Below are positions 49,326 through 58,798 of a DNA stretch of 64,000 nt, one piece after another (the first letter of the stretch is position 1; each line of letters starts with the position of its first letter). The stretch spans positions 1,550,001 through 1,614,000 of the forward strand of contig JADKAM010000001.1 of the NCBI GenBank assembly GCA_016715365.1. Reading direction: 5' to 3'. The position numbers and the translations under genes were made by a program. The notes beneath the pieces were generated by a model, which was given only the letters and a program-made list of their open reading frames with translations, was not told the DNA's origin and did not search any database. Origin of the DNA: Chitinophagaceae bacterium (GTDB taxonomy: Bacteria > Bacteroidota > Bacteroidia > Chitinophagales > Chitinophagaceae).

Positions 49326-50423
49326 ATGAAGATAAGCGAAATCACCTCTTTTTTAGAATCAGTAGCTTCGCCATCCCTGCAGGAAAGCTATGACAATGCC
49401 GGCCTGATTACCGGCAACAGCAGCTGGCATTGTACCGGCATCATCACCACTTTAGATGCAACCGAAGCCGTGGTGCAGGAAGCGATCAACAAAAAATGCA
49501 ACCTTATAGTAGCGCATCACCCCATTATTTTTGGCGGGTTAAGAAAAATCACCGGCAAAAATTATGTAGAGCAAACCATCATCACGGCTATAAAAAATGA
49601 TATTGCCATCTACGCTATTCATACCAATCTGGACAATGTACTGCATGGCGTAAATGCAGCCATTGCCGATAAACTTGGGTTAATAAACCGCAAAATTCTT
49701 CAACCCAAAAACGATACACTCAAAAAACTCTTCACTTTTGTACCGGTTGAATTTGCAGAAAATGTTCGCTCGGCCATTTTTAATGCAGGCGGTGGCCATA
49801 TCAGCAATTACAGCGAATGCAGTTTTAATACTGCCGGCCAGGGAACTTTTAAACCGGGGGAGGGCACCAATCCATTTACCGGCAAGCGAGGTATCAGGCA
49901 TACTGAAGATGAGATAAAGATGGAAATGATCTTTCCGGCCTGGCAGGAGCAGTCTATTGTAAAAGCCATGATTGCAGCCCATCCTTACGAAGAAGTGGCT
50001 TTTGATATTATTGCGCTGGATAACCAAAACCAACAGGTTGGCAGCGGTTTGGTGGGCGAACTGCCTGAACCGGTCAGTGAAACTGCCTTCCTGGAGCTTT
50101 TAAAAGAAAAATTCAACCTTTCTGTAATACGGCATACCCCTTTGCTGGATAAACCGGTTACCAAAATTGCCCTTTGCGGGGGCGCCGGCAGCTTCCTGAT
50201 TGGCGCTGCGGCTGCATCAGGCGCCGGGTTCTACATTACCGGCGATATTAAATACCACGAGTTTTTTGATGCCAACAACCGGCTGGTTGTGGCCGATATT
50301 GGCCATTTTGAGAGCGAACAGTACACAATAGACCTGTTATTTGATATTTTGAGCCAAAAATTCCCTACCTTTGCCGTCCTAAAAACAGGGGTAAAAACCA
50401 ATCCGGTACATTACTTCCTGTAA
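49326..50423 (+). CDS. Nif3-like dinuclear metal protein (GTP cyclohydrolase 1 type 2 family)
   Basis: 365 residues, the long form with an inserted domain. Metal-site segments: LIVAHHPIIFGG (about 60-70), AIHTNLDNVLHG, and C-terminal ITGDIKYHEFFDA and VADIGHFESEQYT. The insertion (about 130-235) contains the PYEEVAFDI motif of the CutA/PII-like module. Widely conserved and of uncertain biochemical role despite its database name. Followed after 27 bases by the zinc-ribbon gene, a common pairing in Bacteroidota. Confidence 0.93.
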   Translation: MKISEITSFLESVASPSLQESYDNAGLITGNSSWHCTGIITTLDATEAVVQEAINKKCNLIVAHHPIIFGGLRKITGKNYVEQTIITAIKNDIAIYAIHTNLDNVLHGVNAAIADKLGLINRKILQPKNDTLKKLFTFVPVEFAENVRSAIFNAGGGHISNYSECSFNTAGQGTFKPGEGTNPFTGKRGIRHTEDEIKMEMIFPAWQEQSIVKAMIAAHPYEEVAFDIIALDNQNQQVGSGLVGELPEPVSETAFLELLKEKFNLSVIRHTPLLDKPVTKIALCGGAGSFLIGAAAASGAGFYITGDIKYHEFFDANNRLVVADIGHFESEQYTIDLLFDILSQKFPTFAVLKTGVKTNPVHYFL

Positions 50424-50450
50424 TTTCAAAAATCAAATTTCAAAAATAAT

Positions 50451-51206
50451 ATGCCCGCAGTTAAAGAATTTTCAATTGAAGAAAAATTAAGCGCACTGGT
50501 ACTTTTACAAAAAGTAGATTGTAAGCTGGATGAAATTCAGATCCTGAAAGGAGAATTACCCATGGAGGTAAAAGACCTGGAAGACGAAATTGAAGGTCTG
50601 CATGCCAGGCAAACCCGTGTTGAAGAAGAAATAAATGGTATACAGGAATTTATTGCCCAAAAGAAAGAAGGCATTAAAGAAGCTGAAGCACTGGTTAAAA
50701 AATACGAGAAGCAAAGCGACAACGTAAAGAACAACCGTGAGTTTGAAGCCATCAATAAAGAAATTGAAATGCAGACTTTAGAAATAAAGCTTTGCGAAAA
50801 GCATATTAAGGATGCTACTGAGGAAATTTCTGAAAAAGCAAGGCAGCTGGAAACAGCAAAAAAGGCGGTAGCTAATAAGGAAGGCCACCTGGTAGGTAAA
50901 AAAGGCGAGCTGGAAAAGATCATCAGCGAAACCGAAAAAGAAGAAAAACATTATAACAAGGAAGGTGAAAAAGCACGTAGCCATGCAGATGAGCGTTTGC
51001 TTACCAGCTACGACCGCATCCGTAAAAATTACCGCAATGGTTTAGCGGTAGTTGCTATTGAAAGAGACAGCTGCGGTGGTTGTTTCCATGCCATTCCTCC
51101 ACAAAAGCAAAGTGAAATTAAACTGCGTAAGAAGATCATGGTTTGCGAAAACTGCGGACGTATTTTGGTAGATGCAGATTTGAATGATTCGGTAGTGGTA
51201 AAATAA
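50451..51206 (+). CDS. Coiled-coil protein with C4 zinc ribbon
   Basis: 251 residues. About 30-185 is a long charged coiled coil (repeated E/K/A heptads such as LVKKYEKQSDNVKNNREFEA). The C-terminus has two Cys pairs, Cys208/Cys211 (SCGGC) and Cys232/Cys235 (CENC), forming a zinc ribbon that may bind nucleic acid. It belongs to a widespread family usually encoded next to the Nif3-like protein, with no settled role. Ends with a strong terminator. Confidence 0.9.
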   Translation: MPAVKEFSIEEKLSALVLLQKVDCKLDEIQILKGELPMEVKDLEDEIEGLHARQTRVEEEINGIQEFIAQKKEGIKEAEALVKKYEKQSDNVKNNREFEAINKEIEMQTLEIKLCEKHIKDATEEISEKARQLETAKKAVANKEGHLVGKKGELEKIISETEKEEKHYNKEGEKARSHADERLLTSYDRIRKNYRNGLAVVAIERDSCGGCFHAIPPQKQSEIKLRKKIMVCENCGRILVDADLNDSVVVK

Positions 51207-51235
51207 GATAAAAGATACTGGATACAAGATACTGG

Positions 51236-51263
51236 AAGAGCTCACGATTGTGGGCTCTTTTTT
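51236..51263 (+). terminator. Intrinsic terminator after the zinc-ribbon gene
   Basis: AAGAGCTCAC, loop GATT, GTGGGCTCTT (10 base pairs, one G-T), then T residues. It is preceded by word repeats of GATACTGGATACAAGATACT type at 51209-51234. Confidence 0.85.
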
Positions 51264-51328
51264 ATTTGTAAAATAGTTTACAAAAGGGTTGTATAATTTG
51301 CTAATTTGCCAACAGTATAAAATAAATA

Positions 51329-52987
51329 ATGCTTCAAAGATTACACATACAGAATTACGCCATCATCAACGAACTGGAAATTGATTTCTCAGATAAACTG
51401 AACATCATCACCGGTGAAACAGGTGCCGGTAAAAGCATTTTAATGGGTGCATTAAGCCTTATACTGGGCGAACGGGCAGATAGCAGTGTATTGCAGCAGA
51501 AAGAAAAAAAGGCAGTGATAGAAGGCTCGTTTAAAGCCACCAATAAAAAAGCCATTGCCGATTTTTTAAAAGAGAACGACCTGGATGCTGAAGATATGCT
51601 GATGATAAGAAGGGAGATCGCAGCAAATGGTAAATCAAGGGCATTCATCAATGATACGCCGGTTAACCTTAACCAGCTTAAAACACTCAGCACTTTACTG
51701 GTAGATCTGCACCAGCAGTTTGATACACTGGAACTGAATTCATCCGATTTTCAGCAGCAGGTGTTGGATGCATTGGCAGATAATACCGAATTGCTGCAGC
51801 AATACCAGGAACTGTTTCATCAATACAAAAAAACAAAAAAGGAATTGACAGAGCTACAGGCGCAGCAAACTGCTGCCAATGCGGCGCTTGACTATAACCA
51901 GTTTTTATTTGATGAACTGGATGAAGCCAATTTTAAAGAAAACGAACTGGAAGAACTGGACGCAGAATTAAAACTGCTGAGCAATGCCGAAAATGTAAAA
52001 CAGGAACTTAGTGGTATTTATTACGAATTAAAAGAAACAGAGCAACCACTGGTGCAGCAGTTGAAAGTGCTGTATAATAAATTGCATGCACTGGATCAAT
52101 ACCACACCGGTATCACCGACCTGGCCAAACGTTTGCAAAGCTCCCAGCTTGAGCTGGCAGATATTGCCGATGAACTGGATCAGATAAACAGCAGCATTAA
52201 CTATAGTGCTGAAAGAATACAGATCGTGAACGACCGCATTTCGATGGGCTATAAACTGCAAAAGAAACATGGCGTAACCACCACCAATGAGTTATTGATT
52301 TTAAAAGATGAATTACAGCAAAAACTGAATGAGATCTTAAACATCGGCGAAGCCATACAACAAAAAGAAAAGCAAACGGCAGAACTGTTGCAGCAGTGCG
52401 AAGCGAAAGCAAAAACAATCTCGGCCAACCGCAAAAAAGCCATTAAACCATTTGCGGAAAATGTAAATGAATTACTGGCACGTGTTGGGATGCCCAATGC
52501 ACGTTTTACTGCCGAAGCACAGCCTTTGGATGCATTGAGTGAACTGGGTATTGACAGGATCGAGTTTTTATTTGATGCCAACAAAAGCAACCGATTTGAA
52601 CCATTGCGTAAAGTGGCCAGTGGGGGAGAACTAAGCCGGCTGATGCTTTGCATTAAATCGCTGGTTGCAAAAAAACTACAGTTGCCCACATTGATATTTG
52701 ATGAGATCGATACCGGCATCAGTGGCGAAGCAGCCCGGCAGGTAGGCAATATCATGAAAGAATTATCAGCATCGCACCAACTAATATCTATTACACATCA
52801 GCCGCAAATTGCAGCTAAGGCAACTGCACATTATTTTGTGTACAAGGCAATAGAAAAAGATACAATCGTTACATCCATACGCCTGCTGAGCAATGATGAA
52901 CGCATTACCACCATTGCACAAATGCTGAGCGGCGAAAAACCCACTGCTGCTGCATTACAGAATGCCAGGGAAATGGTGGGTAATTGA
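51329..52987 (+). CDS. recN: DNA repair protein RecN
   Basis: 552 residues, family length. SMC-like ATPase: Walker A GETGAGKS at 29-36 in an N-terminal lobe that starts LQRLHIQNYAIINELEIDF; a central coiled coil (about 150-370); C-terminal lobe with signature VASGGELSRLMLCIKSL and Walker B PTLIFDEIDTGISG, then SITHQPQIAAKA. It organises broken DNA ends for recombination repair. A small membrane protein gene follows with at most a few bases between. Confidence 0.96.
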   Translation: MLQRLHIQNYAIINELEIDFSDKLNIITGETGAGKSILMGALSLILGERADSSVLQQKEKKAVIEGSFKATNKKAIADFLKENDLDAEDMLMIRREIAANGKSRAFINDTPVNLNQLKTLSTLLVDLHQQFDTLELNSSDFQQQVLDALADNTELLQQYQELFHQYKKTKKELTELQAQQTAANAALDYNQFLFDELDEANFKENELEELDAELKLLSNAENVKQELSGIYYELKETEQPLVQQLKVLYNKLHALDQYHTGITDLAKRLQSSQLELADIADELDQINSSINYSAERIQIVNDRISMGYKLQKKHGVTTTNELLILKDELQQKLNEILNIGEAIQQKEKQTAELLQQCEAKAKTISANRKKAIKPFAENVNELLARVGMPNARFTAEAQPLDALSELGIDRIEFLFDANKSNRFEPLRKVASGGELSRLMLCIKSLVAKKLQLPTLIFDEIDTGISGEAARQVGNIMKELSASHQLISITHQPQIAAKATAHYFVYKAIEKDTIVTSIRLLSNDERITTIAQMLSGEKPTAAALQNAREMVGN

Positions 52988-52995
52988 TACTGCTT

Positions 52996-53205
52996 ATGTT
53001 TATGCTTGCCAATCTGGATGTTATTGCACTGGCCCTTATAGTGGCAGTTCCCTTTTATTTTTTAAACAGGTATCTTCTTAAAAAGATAAGACCATCAGAA
53101 ACCGGTAAAAGACTGGCATTGTATTTTATCAGCGTTTTGATACTGGCTTTGCTTTACAGTATTGCCAGTGTATTGATAATGGTTTGGATAAAACACAGAG
53201 GTTAA
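52996..53205 (+). CDS. Small two-TM membrane protein
   Basis: 69 residues from ATG 52996 (a second ATG at 53002; a TTG at 52984 would overlap recN by 4 bases). Hydrophobic segments at about 6-24 and 43-64, separated by a basic linker LLKKIRPSETGKR. No family recognised. Probably co-transcribed with recN. Confidence 0.5.
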   Translation: MFMLANLDVIALALIVAVPFYFLNRYLLKKIRPSETGKRLALYFISVLILALLYSIASVLIMVWIKHRG

Positions 53206-53266
53206 TTATTTTATATCTGATGCAGCAGTTTTGTACGAAATGGAATCTTATTATAAACGTAACTAC

Positions 53267-53776
53267 ATGCGTATTGCAACAATTATCATGCTTTGCTTTC
53301 TTTTTGTTAGTTGCCAGAAAGAAGTTTCAACTGATACCAACCAAACTGTAGCTTCCACATTTGATAGTTTGGTAGGCAAGTGGAAATATTTATATGATTA
53401 CAGGTTGGTAACAACCCAGACCGATACAACAGTTGTGATAGATAGTGTATACAGCACCCGGCTTGATCCTTTCTCTTATCTTGAAATTAAAGCTGATTCT
53501 ACCTTTAAATGGTGGAGATCGGGATCACTGACACTGCCTATGTATGGAGGAGGAGAAGGAGGTCATCTAACTATCAATGAATCATTACGTAGCATGAAAT
53601 GGCGTGTAGAATTTTATTCGAATGATGATTTTGTTACCAATACTCCTTATCCCACGCCATCTTCAGGTCCCGATTTCCGCATTAAATACCTGAGCAGCGA
53701 TTCGATGGTATTATATTTCAGGGTAGTTGGTACTCCCGGAACATACTGGTGGTGGCATGATGTGTATGAAAAATAA
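53267..53776 (+). CDS. Lipoprotein with lipocalin-like domain
   Basis: 169 residues from ATG 53267. The signal ends LFVSC, with Cys16 as the lipidated residue; upstream in-frame starts would put charged residues before it and are rejected. SLVGKWKYLYDYRLV at the start of the mature part and alternating beta strands with many Trp and Tyr suggest a small lipocalin-like barrel, common among Bacteroidota lipoproteins. Ligand unknown. Confidence 0.65.
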   Translation: MRIATIIMLCFLFVSCQKEVSTDTNQTVASTFDSLVGKWKYLYDYRLVTTQTDTTVVIDSVYSTRLDPFSYLEIKADSTFKWWRSGSLTLPMYGGGEGGHLTINESLRSMKWRVEFYSNDDFVTNTPYPTPSSGPDFRIKYLSSDSMVLYFRVVGTPGTYWWWHDVYEK

Positions 53777-53798
53777 AAGTGCTATTTTCAATATTAAG

Positions 53799-53827
53799 TC
53801 CGGAGACATACTCCGGATTTTTTTTAT
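53799..53827 (+). terminator. Intrinsic terminator after the lipoprotein gene
   Basis: TCCGGAG, loop ACATA, CTCCGGA, followed by a T-rich tract. The fabI coding region starts 40 bases further. Confidence 0.85.
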
Positions 53828-53866
53828 TTTCATTTAGGGCTATCTTTACCACACAAAAACCAAAAC

Positions 53867-54673
53867 ATGTCATACAACTTACTTAAAGGAAAAAAAGGAA
53901 TCATTTTCGGGGCGCTTGATGAAAGATCAATTGCCTGGCGTACAGCTTTACGTTGTCATGAAGAAGGCGCAGAGATCGTTTTATCAAATGCACCCGTAGC
54001 TATGCGTATGGGCGAGATCAATAAACTGGCTGAGATTGTAAATGCGCCGGTTATAGCCTGCGATGTTAGCAGTAACGAAGATGTTACCAACCTGATCACA
54101 AAAACCATGGAGCATTTTGGAGGCGGTGTAGATTTTATTCTGCATTCCATTGGTATGAGCATTAATGTGCGTAAAGGAAAACATTATACAGAGATTGATT
54201 ATGGTTTTAATGCAAAGTCCTTAGACATATCTGCCATGAGCCTGCACCGGGTGCTTGCAACTGCCATGAAGATGGATGCAATCAACGACTGGGGCAGTGT
54301 GGTGGCTTTAACCTACATCGCAGCACAAAGGGTTTTCCCCGACTATAACGAAATGGCCGATGCTAAAGCTTTGCTGGAAAGTGTAAGCCGTAGTTTTGGA
54401 TATCATTATGGCGTTAAAAAGCACGTAAGGATAAATACCATTTCACAATCGCCGGTAAAAACTACTGCCGGCAGTGGTGTAAAAGGATTTGACGGATTTT
54501 TGGAGTATGCCGAAAAAATGAGTCCGCTGGGTAATGCCAGTGCCGATGATTGTGCTAATTACATTGTAATGATGTTCAGCGATATGACGAAGATGGTTAC
54601 CATGCAAAACCTGTTTCATGATGGAGGATTCTCATTTACAGGTGTAACTGAGGCGGTTATTAATAAGATGTAA
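53867..54673 (+). CDS. fabI: Enoyl-[acyl-carrier-protein] reductase (NADH)
   Basis: 268 residues. KKGIIFGALDERSIAWRTAL is the divergent FabI nucleotide-binding motif (GxxxxxSIAW), and DYNEMADAKALLESVSRSFG carries the catalytic Tyr-X6-Lys. VRINTISQSPVKTTAGSGVK is the substrate-loop region. It does the last step of each fatty-acid elongation cycle. TTTT-N19-TATCTTTA ahead of the gene is a weak promoter candidate. Confidence 0.95.
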   Translation: MSYNLLKGKKGIIFGALDERSIAWRTALRCHEEGAEIVLSNAPVAMRMGEINKLAEIVNAPVIACDVSSNEDVTNLITKTMEHFGGGVDFILHSIGMSINVRKGKHYTEIDYGFNAKSLDISAMSLHRVLATAMKMDAINDWGSVVALTYIAAQRVFPDYNEMADAKALLESVSRSFGYHYGVKKHVRINTISQSPVKTTAGSGVKGFDGFLEYAEKMSPLGNASADDCANYIVMMFSDMTKMVTMQNLFHDGGFSFTGVTEAVINKM

Positions 54674-54795
54674 AATCGCAGATTGCGATGATTATCTGGA
54701 TTTCGCAGATTTTAATAAACTTAATAATGAAAGAAGGCTGCTTTAACGGGCAGCCTTCTTCTATCAGCGAAATCTGATAAAATCTATTTAATCAG
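54674..54795. repeat. Word-repeat arms around a terminator between convergent genes
   Basis: The centre is a perfect 11-base-pair hairpin (AAGAAGGCTGC at 54731, GCAGCCTTCTT at 54750), usable as a two-way terminator for fabI and the DUF2795 gene. Outside it, GATTATCTGGATTTCGCAGATT-type words on the left are answered by AGCGAAATCTGATAAAATC on the right. Confidence 0.65.
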
Positions 54796-54798
54796 CGA

Positions 54799-55020
54799 TC
54801 AATATTCATCTTCATTAAAAAAGAAATCTTCCTGGCTGGGATAATCGGGCCAGATATCATCCAGTCCTTCATATATTTCGCCCTCGTCTTCCAGCTCCTG
54901 CAAGTTCTCTACCACTTCAATTGGTGCTCCACTGCGGATAGAATAATCAATCAATTCATCTTTAGTAGCGGGCCAGGGTGCATCTTCCAAATGAGAAGCT
55001 AATTCTAGTGTCCAAAACAT
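54799..55020 (-). CDS. DUF2795 small acidic protein
   Basis: 73 residues from ATG 55020; the frame continues upstream, but MFWTLELASHLEDAPWPATK is the family start. Then DELIDYSIRSGAPIEVVENL and a very acidic tail (DDIWPDYPSQEDFFFNEDEY). Short helical domain of unknown function, widespread in Bacteroidota with nearly this length. Upstream region is shared with divergent lolD-like gene. Confidence 0.75.
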   Translation of the reverse strand: MFWTLELASHLEDAPWPATKDELIDYSIRSGAPIEVVENLQELEDEGEIYEGLDDIWPDYPSQEDFFFNEDEY

Positions 55021-55181
55021 CTTGTAAGGGTTTAATTTTTTGCAAATGTATAAGTTCATTCGGAATAACCAAAAGTGTTTTTTTAGCGCCCGTTGGGGGA
55101 TATTATTATTTAACATCCATAAAATAGGAGCCGGCCTTGTTTTTAAAGGGTAAAATTGCAATTATTACCTATTTTCGAAGC

Positions 55182-55838
55182 ATGTTAACAGCTACTGGTA
55201 TTTATAAAAGATACGACCACCTTACGGTACTGAAAGGGGTTGATATAAACATAGGTAAGGGAGAAATTGTAAGTATAGTGGGATCATCGGGTGCTGGCAA
55301 AAGCACGCTGCTGCACATTTTGGGCACTTTGGATAAGGCCGATGAAGGGCGTATCAGTTTAAACGGCCAGCAGCTTGAACAACTTAGCGGACGAAAATTA
55401 GCGGCTTTCAGAAACAAACATATTGGCTTTGTTTTTCAGTTTCATCACCTTTTACCGGAATTTACAGCGTTGGAGAATGTTTGCATCCCGGGCTGGATTG
55501 CCGGCCATAAAAAGAAGGAAGTGGTTATAAAGGCAACAGAATTGTTGAAAACTTTAGGTCTTGGCGACCGGCTGGAGAACAAACCCCAGCAACTTTCGGG
55601 CGGCGAGCAGCAAAGAGTGGCAGTTGCAAGGGCTTTAATAAACGGCCCTGCCATTGTTATGGCCGATGAACCAACGGGCAACCTGGACAGTGCCAATGCC
55701 AAAGAACTGCATCAGTTGTTTATTGACCTGCGTAATAAATTCAATCAAACTTTTTTAATTGTTACGCATAATGAAGAGCTGGCAAAAATGAGCGACAGGA
55801 TTTTGATGATGAAAGACGGGAAGATGATCAATGGATAA
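55182..55838 (+). CDS. LolD-like ABC ATPase
   Basis: 218 residues from ATG 55182. Walker A GSSGAGKSTLLH, signature LSGGEQQRVAVARALI, Walker B AIVMADEPTGNLD, all of the MacB/LolD/FtsE subgroup. HHLLPEFTALENVCIPGWIA is the Q-loop region. In LolCDE it powers release of lipoproteins to LolA; the permease partners are not adjacent, so the pathway is an inference. An upstream in-frame start at 55137 lies within non-family sequence. Confidence 0.85.
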   Translation: MLTATGIYKRYDHLTVLKGVDINIGKGEIVSIVGSSGAGKSTLLHILGTLDKADEGRISLNGQQLEQLSGRKLAAFRNKHIGFVFQFHHLLPEFTALENVCIPGWIAGHKKKEVVIKATELLKTLGLGDRLENKPQQLSGGEQQRVAVARALINGPAIVMADEPTGNLDSANAKELHQLFIDLRNKFNQTFLIVTHNEELAKMSDRILMMKDGKMING

Positions 55839-55930
55839 TTGGATAGTGGATAATTGATAATGTTTTAAAAGTTAGGTAACTGCCATTTTTCGCCCCCCCC
55901 AAATTATCAATTATATCATTATCCATTAAT
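55832..55930. repeat. Word-repeat inverted pair between convergent genes
   Basis: Left: GGATAATTGGATAGTGGATA and ATTGATAATG; right: AATTATCAATTATATCATTA followed by TCCATTAATT. Drifting copies of GGATAATT answered by its complement. A run of eight C lies between. The arms include parts of both stop regions. Confidence 0.55.
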
Positions 55931-56485
55931 TCTGGGTTTCCACGGTATATCTTCCACTCCCAACAAATGCCCGGCATATCTTGCCAAAACAAAAAGATAA
56001 TCACTCAGGCGGTTTAAATACTTTATTACAAGCGGATCTACGAATAAATCATTCTCCTGCATGTTTACGCAAATGCGTTCTGCACGTCTGCAAACACAAC
56101 GGGTAACATGAGCAGTAGAAATGGCTACATGCCCGCCGGGAAGAATGAATGATTTCATTTCTTCCAGTTCCTCATTCATTGCATCAATTTCTTTTTCTAA
56201 AAATGTTACATCTGATTCTTTCAGATCGGGTATTTTCAGTTGTGATTCTTTATCCGGATCACAGGCAAGTGACGAACCGATGGTAAATAAGCGGTCCTGT
56301 ATTTCTTTTAAAATAGTTTTTGAAGGATCATGCATAAGCTGATCAGCCGTTAAACCAATGAATGAGTTCAATTCATCAACTGTTCCGTAAGCTTCAATCC
56401 GGATATAGCTTTTCGGAACTTTAGTGCCGCCAATCAAACTGGTTTTTCCAAGGTCACCGGTTTTGGTATAAATTTTAAATGCCAT
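55919..56485 (-). CDS. Cob(I)alamin adenosyltransferase, PduO type
   Basis: 188 residues. FKIYTKTGDLGKTSLIGG is the ATP-binding start, RIEAYGTVDELNSFIGL the second motif, and LNRLSDYLFVLARYA the third. It converts cob(I)alamin to adenosylcobalamin. The two B12-binding-like radical SAM proteins at 36458 and 40413 would more likely use methylcobalamin or hydroxocobalamin, so a direct link is not implied; the gene does show that the cell handles cobalamin. No B12 riboswitch was seen upstream. Confidence 0.93.
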   Translation of the reverse strand: MAFKIYTKTGDLGKTSLIGGTKVPKSYIRIEAYGTVDELNSFIGLTADQLMHDPSKTILKEIQDRLFTIGSSLACDPDKESQLKIPDLKESDVTFLEKEIDAMNEELEEMKSFILPGGHVAISTAHVTRCVCRRAERICVNMQENDLFVDPLVIKYLNRLSDYLFVLARYAGHLLGVEDIPWKPRING

Positions 56486-56550
56486 GCTGTTTGCCTGTTT
56501 ATGCTGTAAAACAACAATTTTTTTGGGGAATAGTTACATGAAGAGCAAAA

Positions 56551-57264
56551 TTAAACAGGGATAGTAGCAACTGCCGGGTTTGCATTTAGCTTATCTGTTT
56601 CTACCACACCATCTCTTAACCTGATTACCCGGTGGGCATACAGCGAAATATCTTCTTCATGTGTTACTAAAATAACTGTATTGCCTTCGGCATGTATGGT
56701 TCCCATGATCTCCATGATCTCATAAGAAGTTTTTGTATCGAGATTACCGGTTGGTTCATCTGCCAAAATAATGGAAGGGTTATTTATTAAAGCCCGGGCA
56801 ATGGCCACACGTTGTGCCTGTCCGCCACTAAGTTCATTTGGTTTATGATGGCTGCGGTCTTCCAGTTTAACCCTGGTTAAAACTTCCATTGCACGCTCTA
56901 TTCTTTCTTTTTTGCCAACACCGCTGTAAACCAGCGGCAGCGCTACATTTTCGGCAGCCGTTAAACGTGGTAATAAATTAAACTGTTGAAAAACAAACCC
57001 AATCTCTTTATTGCGAACTTCGGCCAGGTCATTATCCGGCATACGGCTTACATCTTTTCCGTTTAAAATATACCTTCCGCCGGAAGGAGTATCCAGGCAA
57101 CCCAATAAATTCATTAAGGTTGATTTACCCGAGCCACTCGGCCCCATCAAAGCAACGTATTCGTTCTTGAATATATCCAATGAAATACCTTTTAAAACCT
57201 GCAGCTCGTTTTTGCCGAGGTAATAACTTTTACGGATATTTTCCAGATGAATAATTCCCTGCAT
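56551..57264 (-). CDS. MacB-like ABC ATPase
   Basis: 237 residues. Walker A GPSGSGKSTLMN, Q-loop FVFQQFNLLPRLTAAENVAL, signature LSGGQAQRVAIARALI, Walker B SIILADEPTGNLD. Belongs to the MacB-type family that drives export or mechanotransmission; its permease is not adjacent. An inverted word repeat separates it from gatC downstream of... i.e. on the far side of its start (57283-57365). Confidence 0.85.
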   Translation of the reverse strand: MQGIIHLENIRKSYYLGKNELQVLKGISLDIFKNEYVALMGPSGSGKSTLMNLLGCLDTPSGGRYILNGKDVSRMPDNDLAEVRNKEIGFVFQQFNLLPRLTAAENVALPLVYSGVGKKERIERAMEVLTRVKLEDRSHHKPNELSGGQAQRVAIARALINNPSIILADEPTGNLDTKTSYEIMEIMGTIHAEGNTVILVTHEEDISLYAHRVIRLRDGVVETDKLNANPAVATIPV

Positions 57265-57282
57265 TTTTTTGTTTTTGGGTTT

Positions 57283-57365
57283 TGTGTTAAGGGTTTGGTG
57301 TTGGGCTTTTGCTAATGTTGAACGCTTATTAATTTAACGCTCAACCCATAACTCCAAACTCATAA
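57283..57365. repeat. Word-repeat inverted pair between gatC and the MacB-like gene
   Basis: GTTAAGGGTTTGGTGTTGGG on the left and CAACCCATAACTCCAAACTC on the right; the right arm on the other strand reads GAGTTTGGAGTTATGGGTTG. Copies of GGGTTTGGTGTT-like words with drift. It overlaps the gatC stop. Confidence 0.55.
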
Positions 57366-57653
57366 CTTTTTAATAACTTTCGGCACTTTAAAAAACTGTT
57401 CATCATGTATTGCAGCATTTTGTAAACCCGCTTCACGTGGTATACTTCCTTTCACTTCATCTGACCGCAAAACATTTATATTGCCACTCATATGCAAAAG
57501 CGGTTCAACACCCGTTGTGTCTACTTCGTTCAGTTTTTCAACAAACTGAATCATTTTTTGCAGATCATTCCTGATCTCTTCTTTTGCAGTCGGATCAAAT
57601 TTTAACCTGGCAAGATCGGACAGTTTATCCACCAGTGCTTCGTTTACTTCCAT
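57360..57653 (-). CDS. gatC: Asp/Glu-tRNA amidotransferase subunit C
   Basis: 97 residues. ALVDKLSDLARLKFDPTAKE, then VDTTGVEPLLHMSGNINVLR with the conserved Leu-Arg-Asp (VLRSDEV) match GatC, which belts GatA and GatB together in the enzyme that makes Gln-tRNA or Asn-tRNA by transamidation. gatA and gatB are elsewhere, as is common in Bacteroidota. The ABC ATPase gene is upstream on the same strand. Confidence 0.92.
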   Translation of the reverse strand: MEVNEALVDKLSDLARLKFDPTAKEEIRNDLQKMIQFVEKLNEVDTTGVEPLLHMSGNINVLRSDEVKGSIPREAGLQNAAIHDEQFFKVPKVIKKL

Positions 57654-57782
57654 GTTACAAATATAACTTAGTTTAACGTTTGGTCGTTTGCCATATTATT
57701 TGAATGGCAATTTAATTTTTCTGAATGCAGGCTGGCTTTCCCAATCGACTTTTGTTATCTTCGCCGACTGACAATAAATTTT

Positions 57783-58787
57783 ATGGAAAAGAAAAGAGAG
57801 ATTGTAATGAGTGGCATTCGCCCAACCGGTTTTCTGCATTTGGGCAATTATTTTGGCGCTATTCGTAATTATGTAAAAATGCAGGAAGATTTTGACTGCT
57901 TTTTTATGGTGGCCGACCTGCATTCATTAACCACACATCCCGATACGAAAGAGCTGAAAGCCAATGTACACCGCGTTTTAGCAGAAAATATTGCCTGCGG
58001 CCTCGATCCCGATAAAGTAGCATTCTATTGCCAGAGTCATGTACATGAAACAGCCGAATTATACCTGTATTTAAACATGATGGCGTACAAAGGCGAGTTG
58101 GAGAAAACAACAACTTTTAAAGATAAAGTACGCCTGAACCCCGAAAATGTAAATGCAGGTTTGCTTACCTATCCTGTTTTACAAACGGCCGATATTATTT
58201 TACATCGAGCCAAATATGTACCTGTTGGTAAAGACCAGGAGCAACACCTGGAAATGGCCCGCACGTTTGCCAACCGGTTTAACCACCGCTATGGAGATGT
58301 TTTTCCCGAGCCAGCTGCGTTCAATTACAACCAAAGCCTGGTAAAAGTACCCAGCCTGGATGGGGCAGGTAAGATGAGCAAAAGTGAAAACCAGATGGCA
58401 ACCTTGTACCTGTCCGACAGCGATGATATGATCCGGAAAAAAGTAATGAAAGCCAAGACAGATAGTGGTCCCGCAGAAAAAAACACGCCCAAGCCCGATT
58501 ATATTGAAAATATATTTTTGCTGATGGGACTCGTATGTACGGCAGAAACCATTCAGAAATTTGAAGAAGAATATAATAACTGTACCATACGCTACGGCGA
58601 TTTAAAAAAGCAGCTGGCAGAAGATATGGTGAATTTTATTGCCCCCATCCGCAATAAGGTAGATGCCATTTTGCAGGATCAGGAAGGGCTTAAACAAATT
58701 ATGCAAAAAGGAGCCGAAAAGGCAAATAAAAGCGCCGGAGAAACTATGAAACTGGTTAGAGAAGCGATAGGGCTAAATTATTTTTAA
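57783..58787 (+). CDS. trpS: Tryptophan-tRNA ligase
   Basis: 334 residues, the family length. HIGH-type motif in IRPTGFLHLGNYFGA (13-27), KMSKS in GAGKMSKSENQ, and the TPDTKE-like HSLTTHPDTKELKANVHRVL loop. Class Ic synthetase charging tRNA-Trp. A TATCTTCG box 27 bases upstream may be its -7 element. Monocistronic; a word-repeat gap follows. Confidence 0.96.
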   Translation: MEKKREIVMSGIRPTGFLHLGNYFGAIRNYVKMQEDFDCFFMVADLHSLTTHPDTKELKANVHRVLAENIACGLDPDKVAFYCQSHVHETAELYLYLNMMAYKGELEKTTTFKDKVRLNPENVNAGLLTYPVLQTADIILHRAKYVPVGKDQEQHLEMARTFANRFNHRYGDVFPEPAAFNYNQSLVKVPSLDGAGKMSKSENQMATLYLSDSDDMIRKKVMKAKTDSGPAEKNTPKPDYIENIFLLMGLVCTAETIQKFEEEYNNCTIRYGDLKKQLAEDMVNFIAPIRNKVDAILQDQEGLKQIMQKGAEKANKSAGETMKLVREAIGLNYF

Positions 58788-58798
58788 TTTCGTGCGTT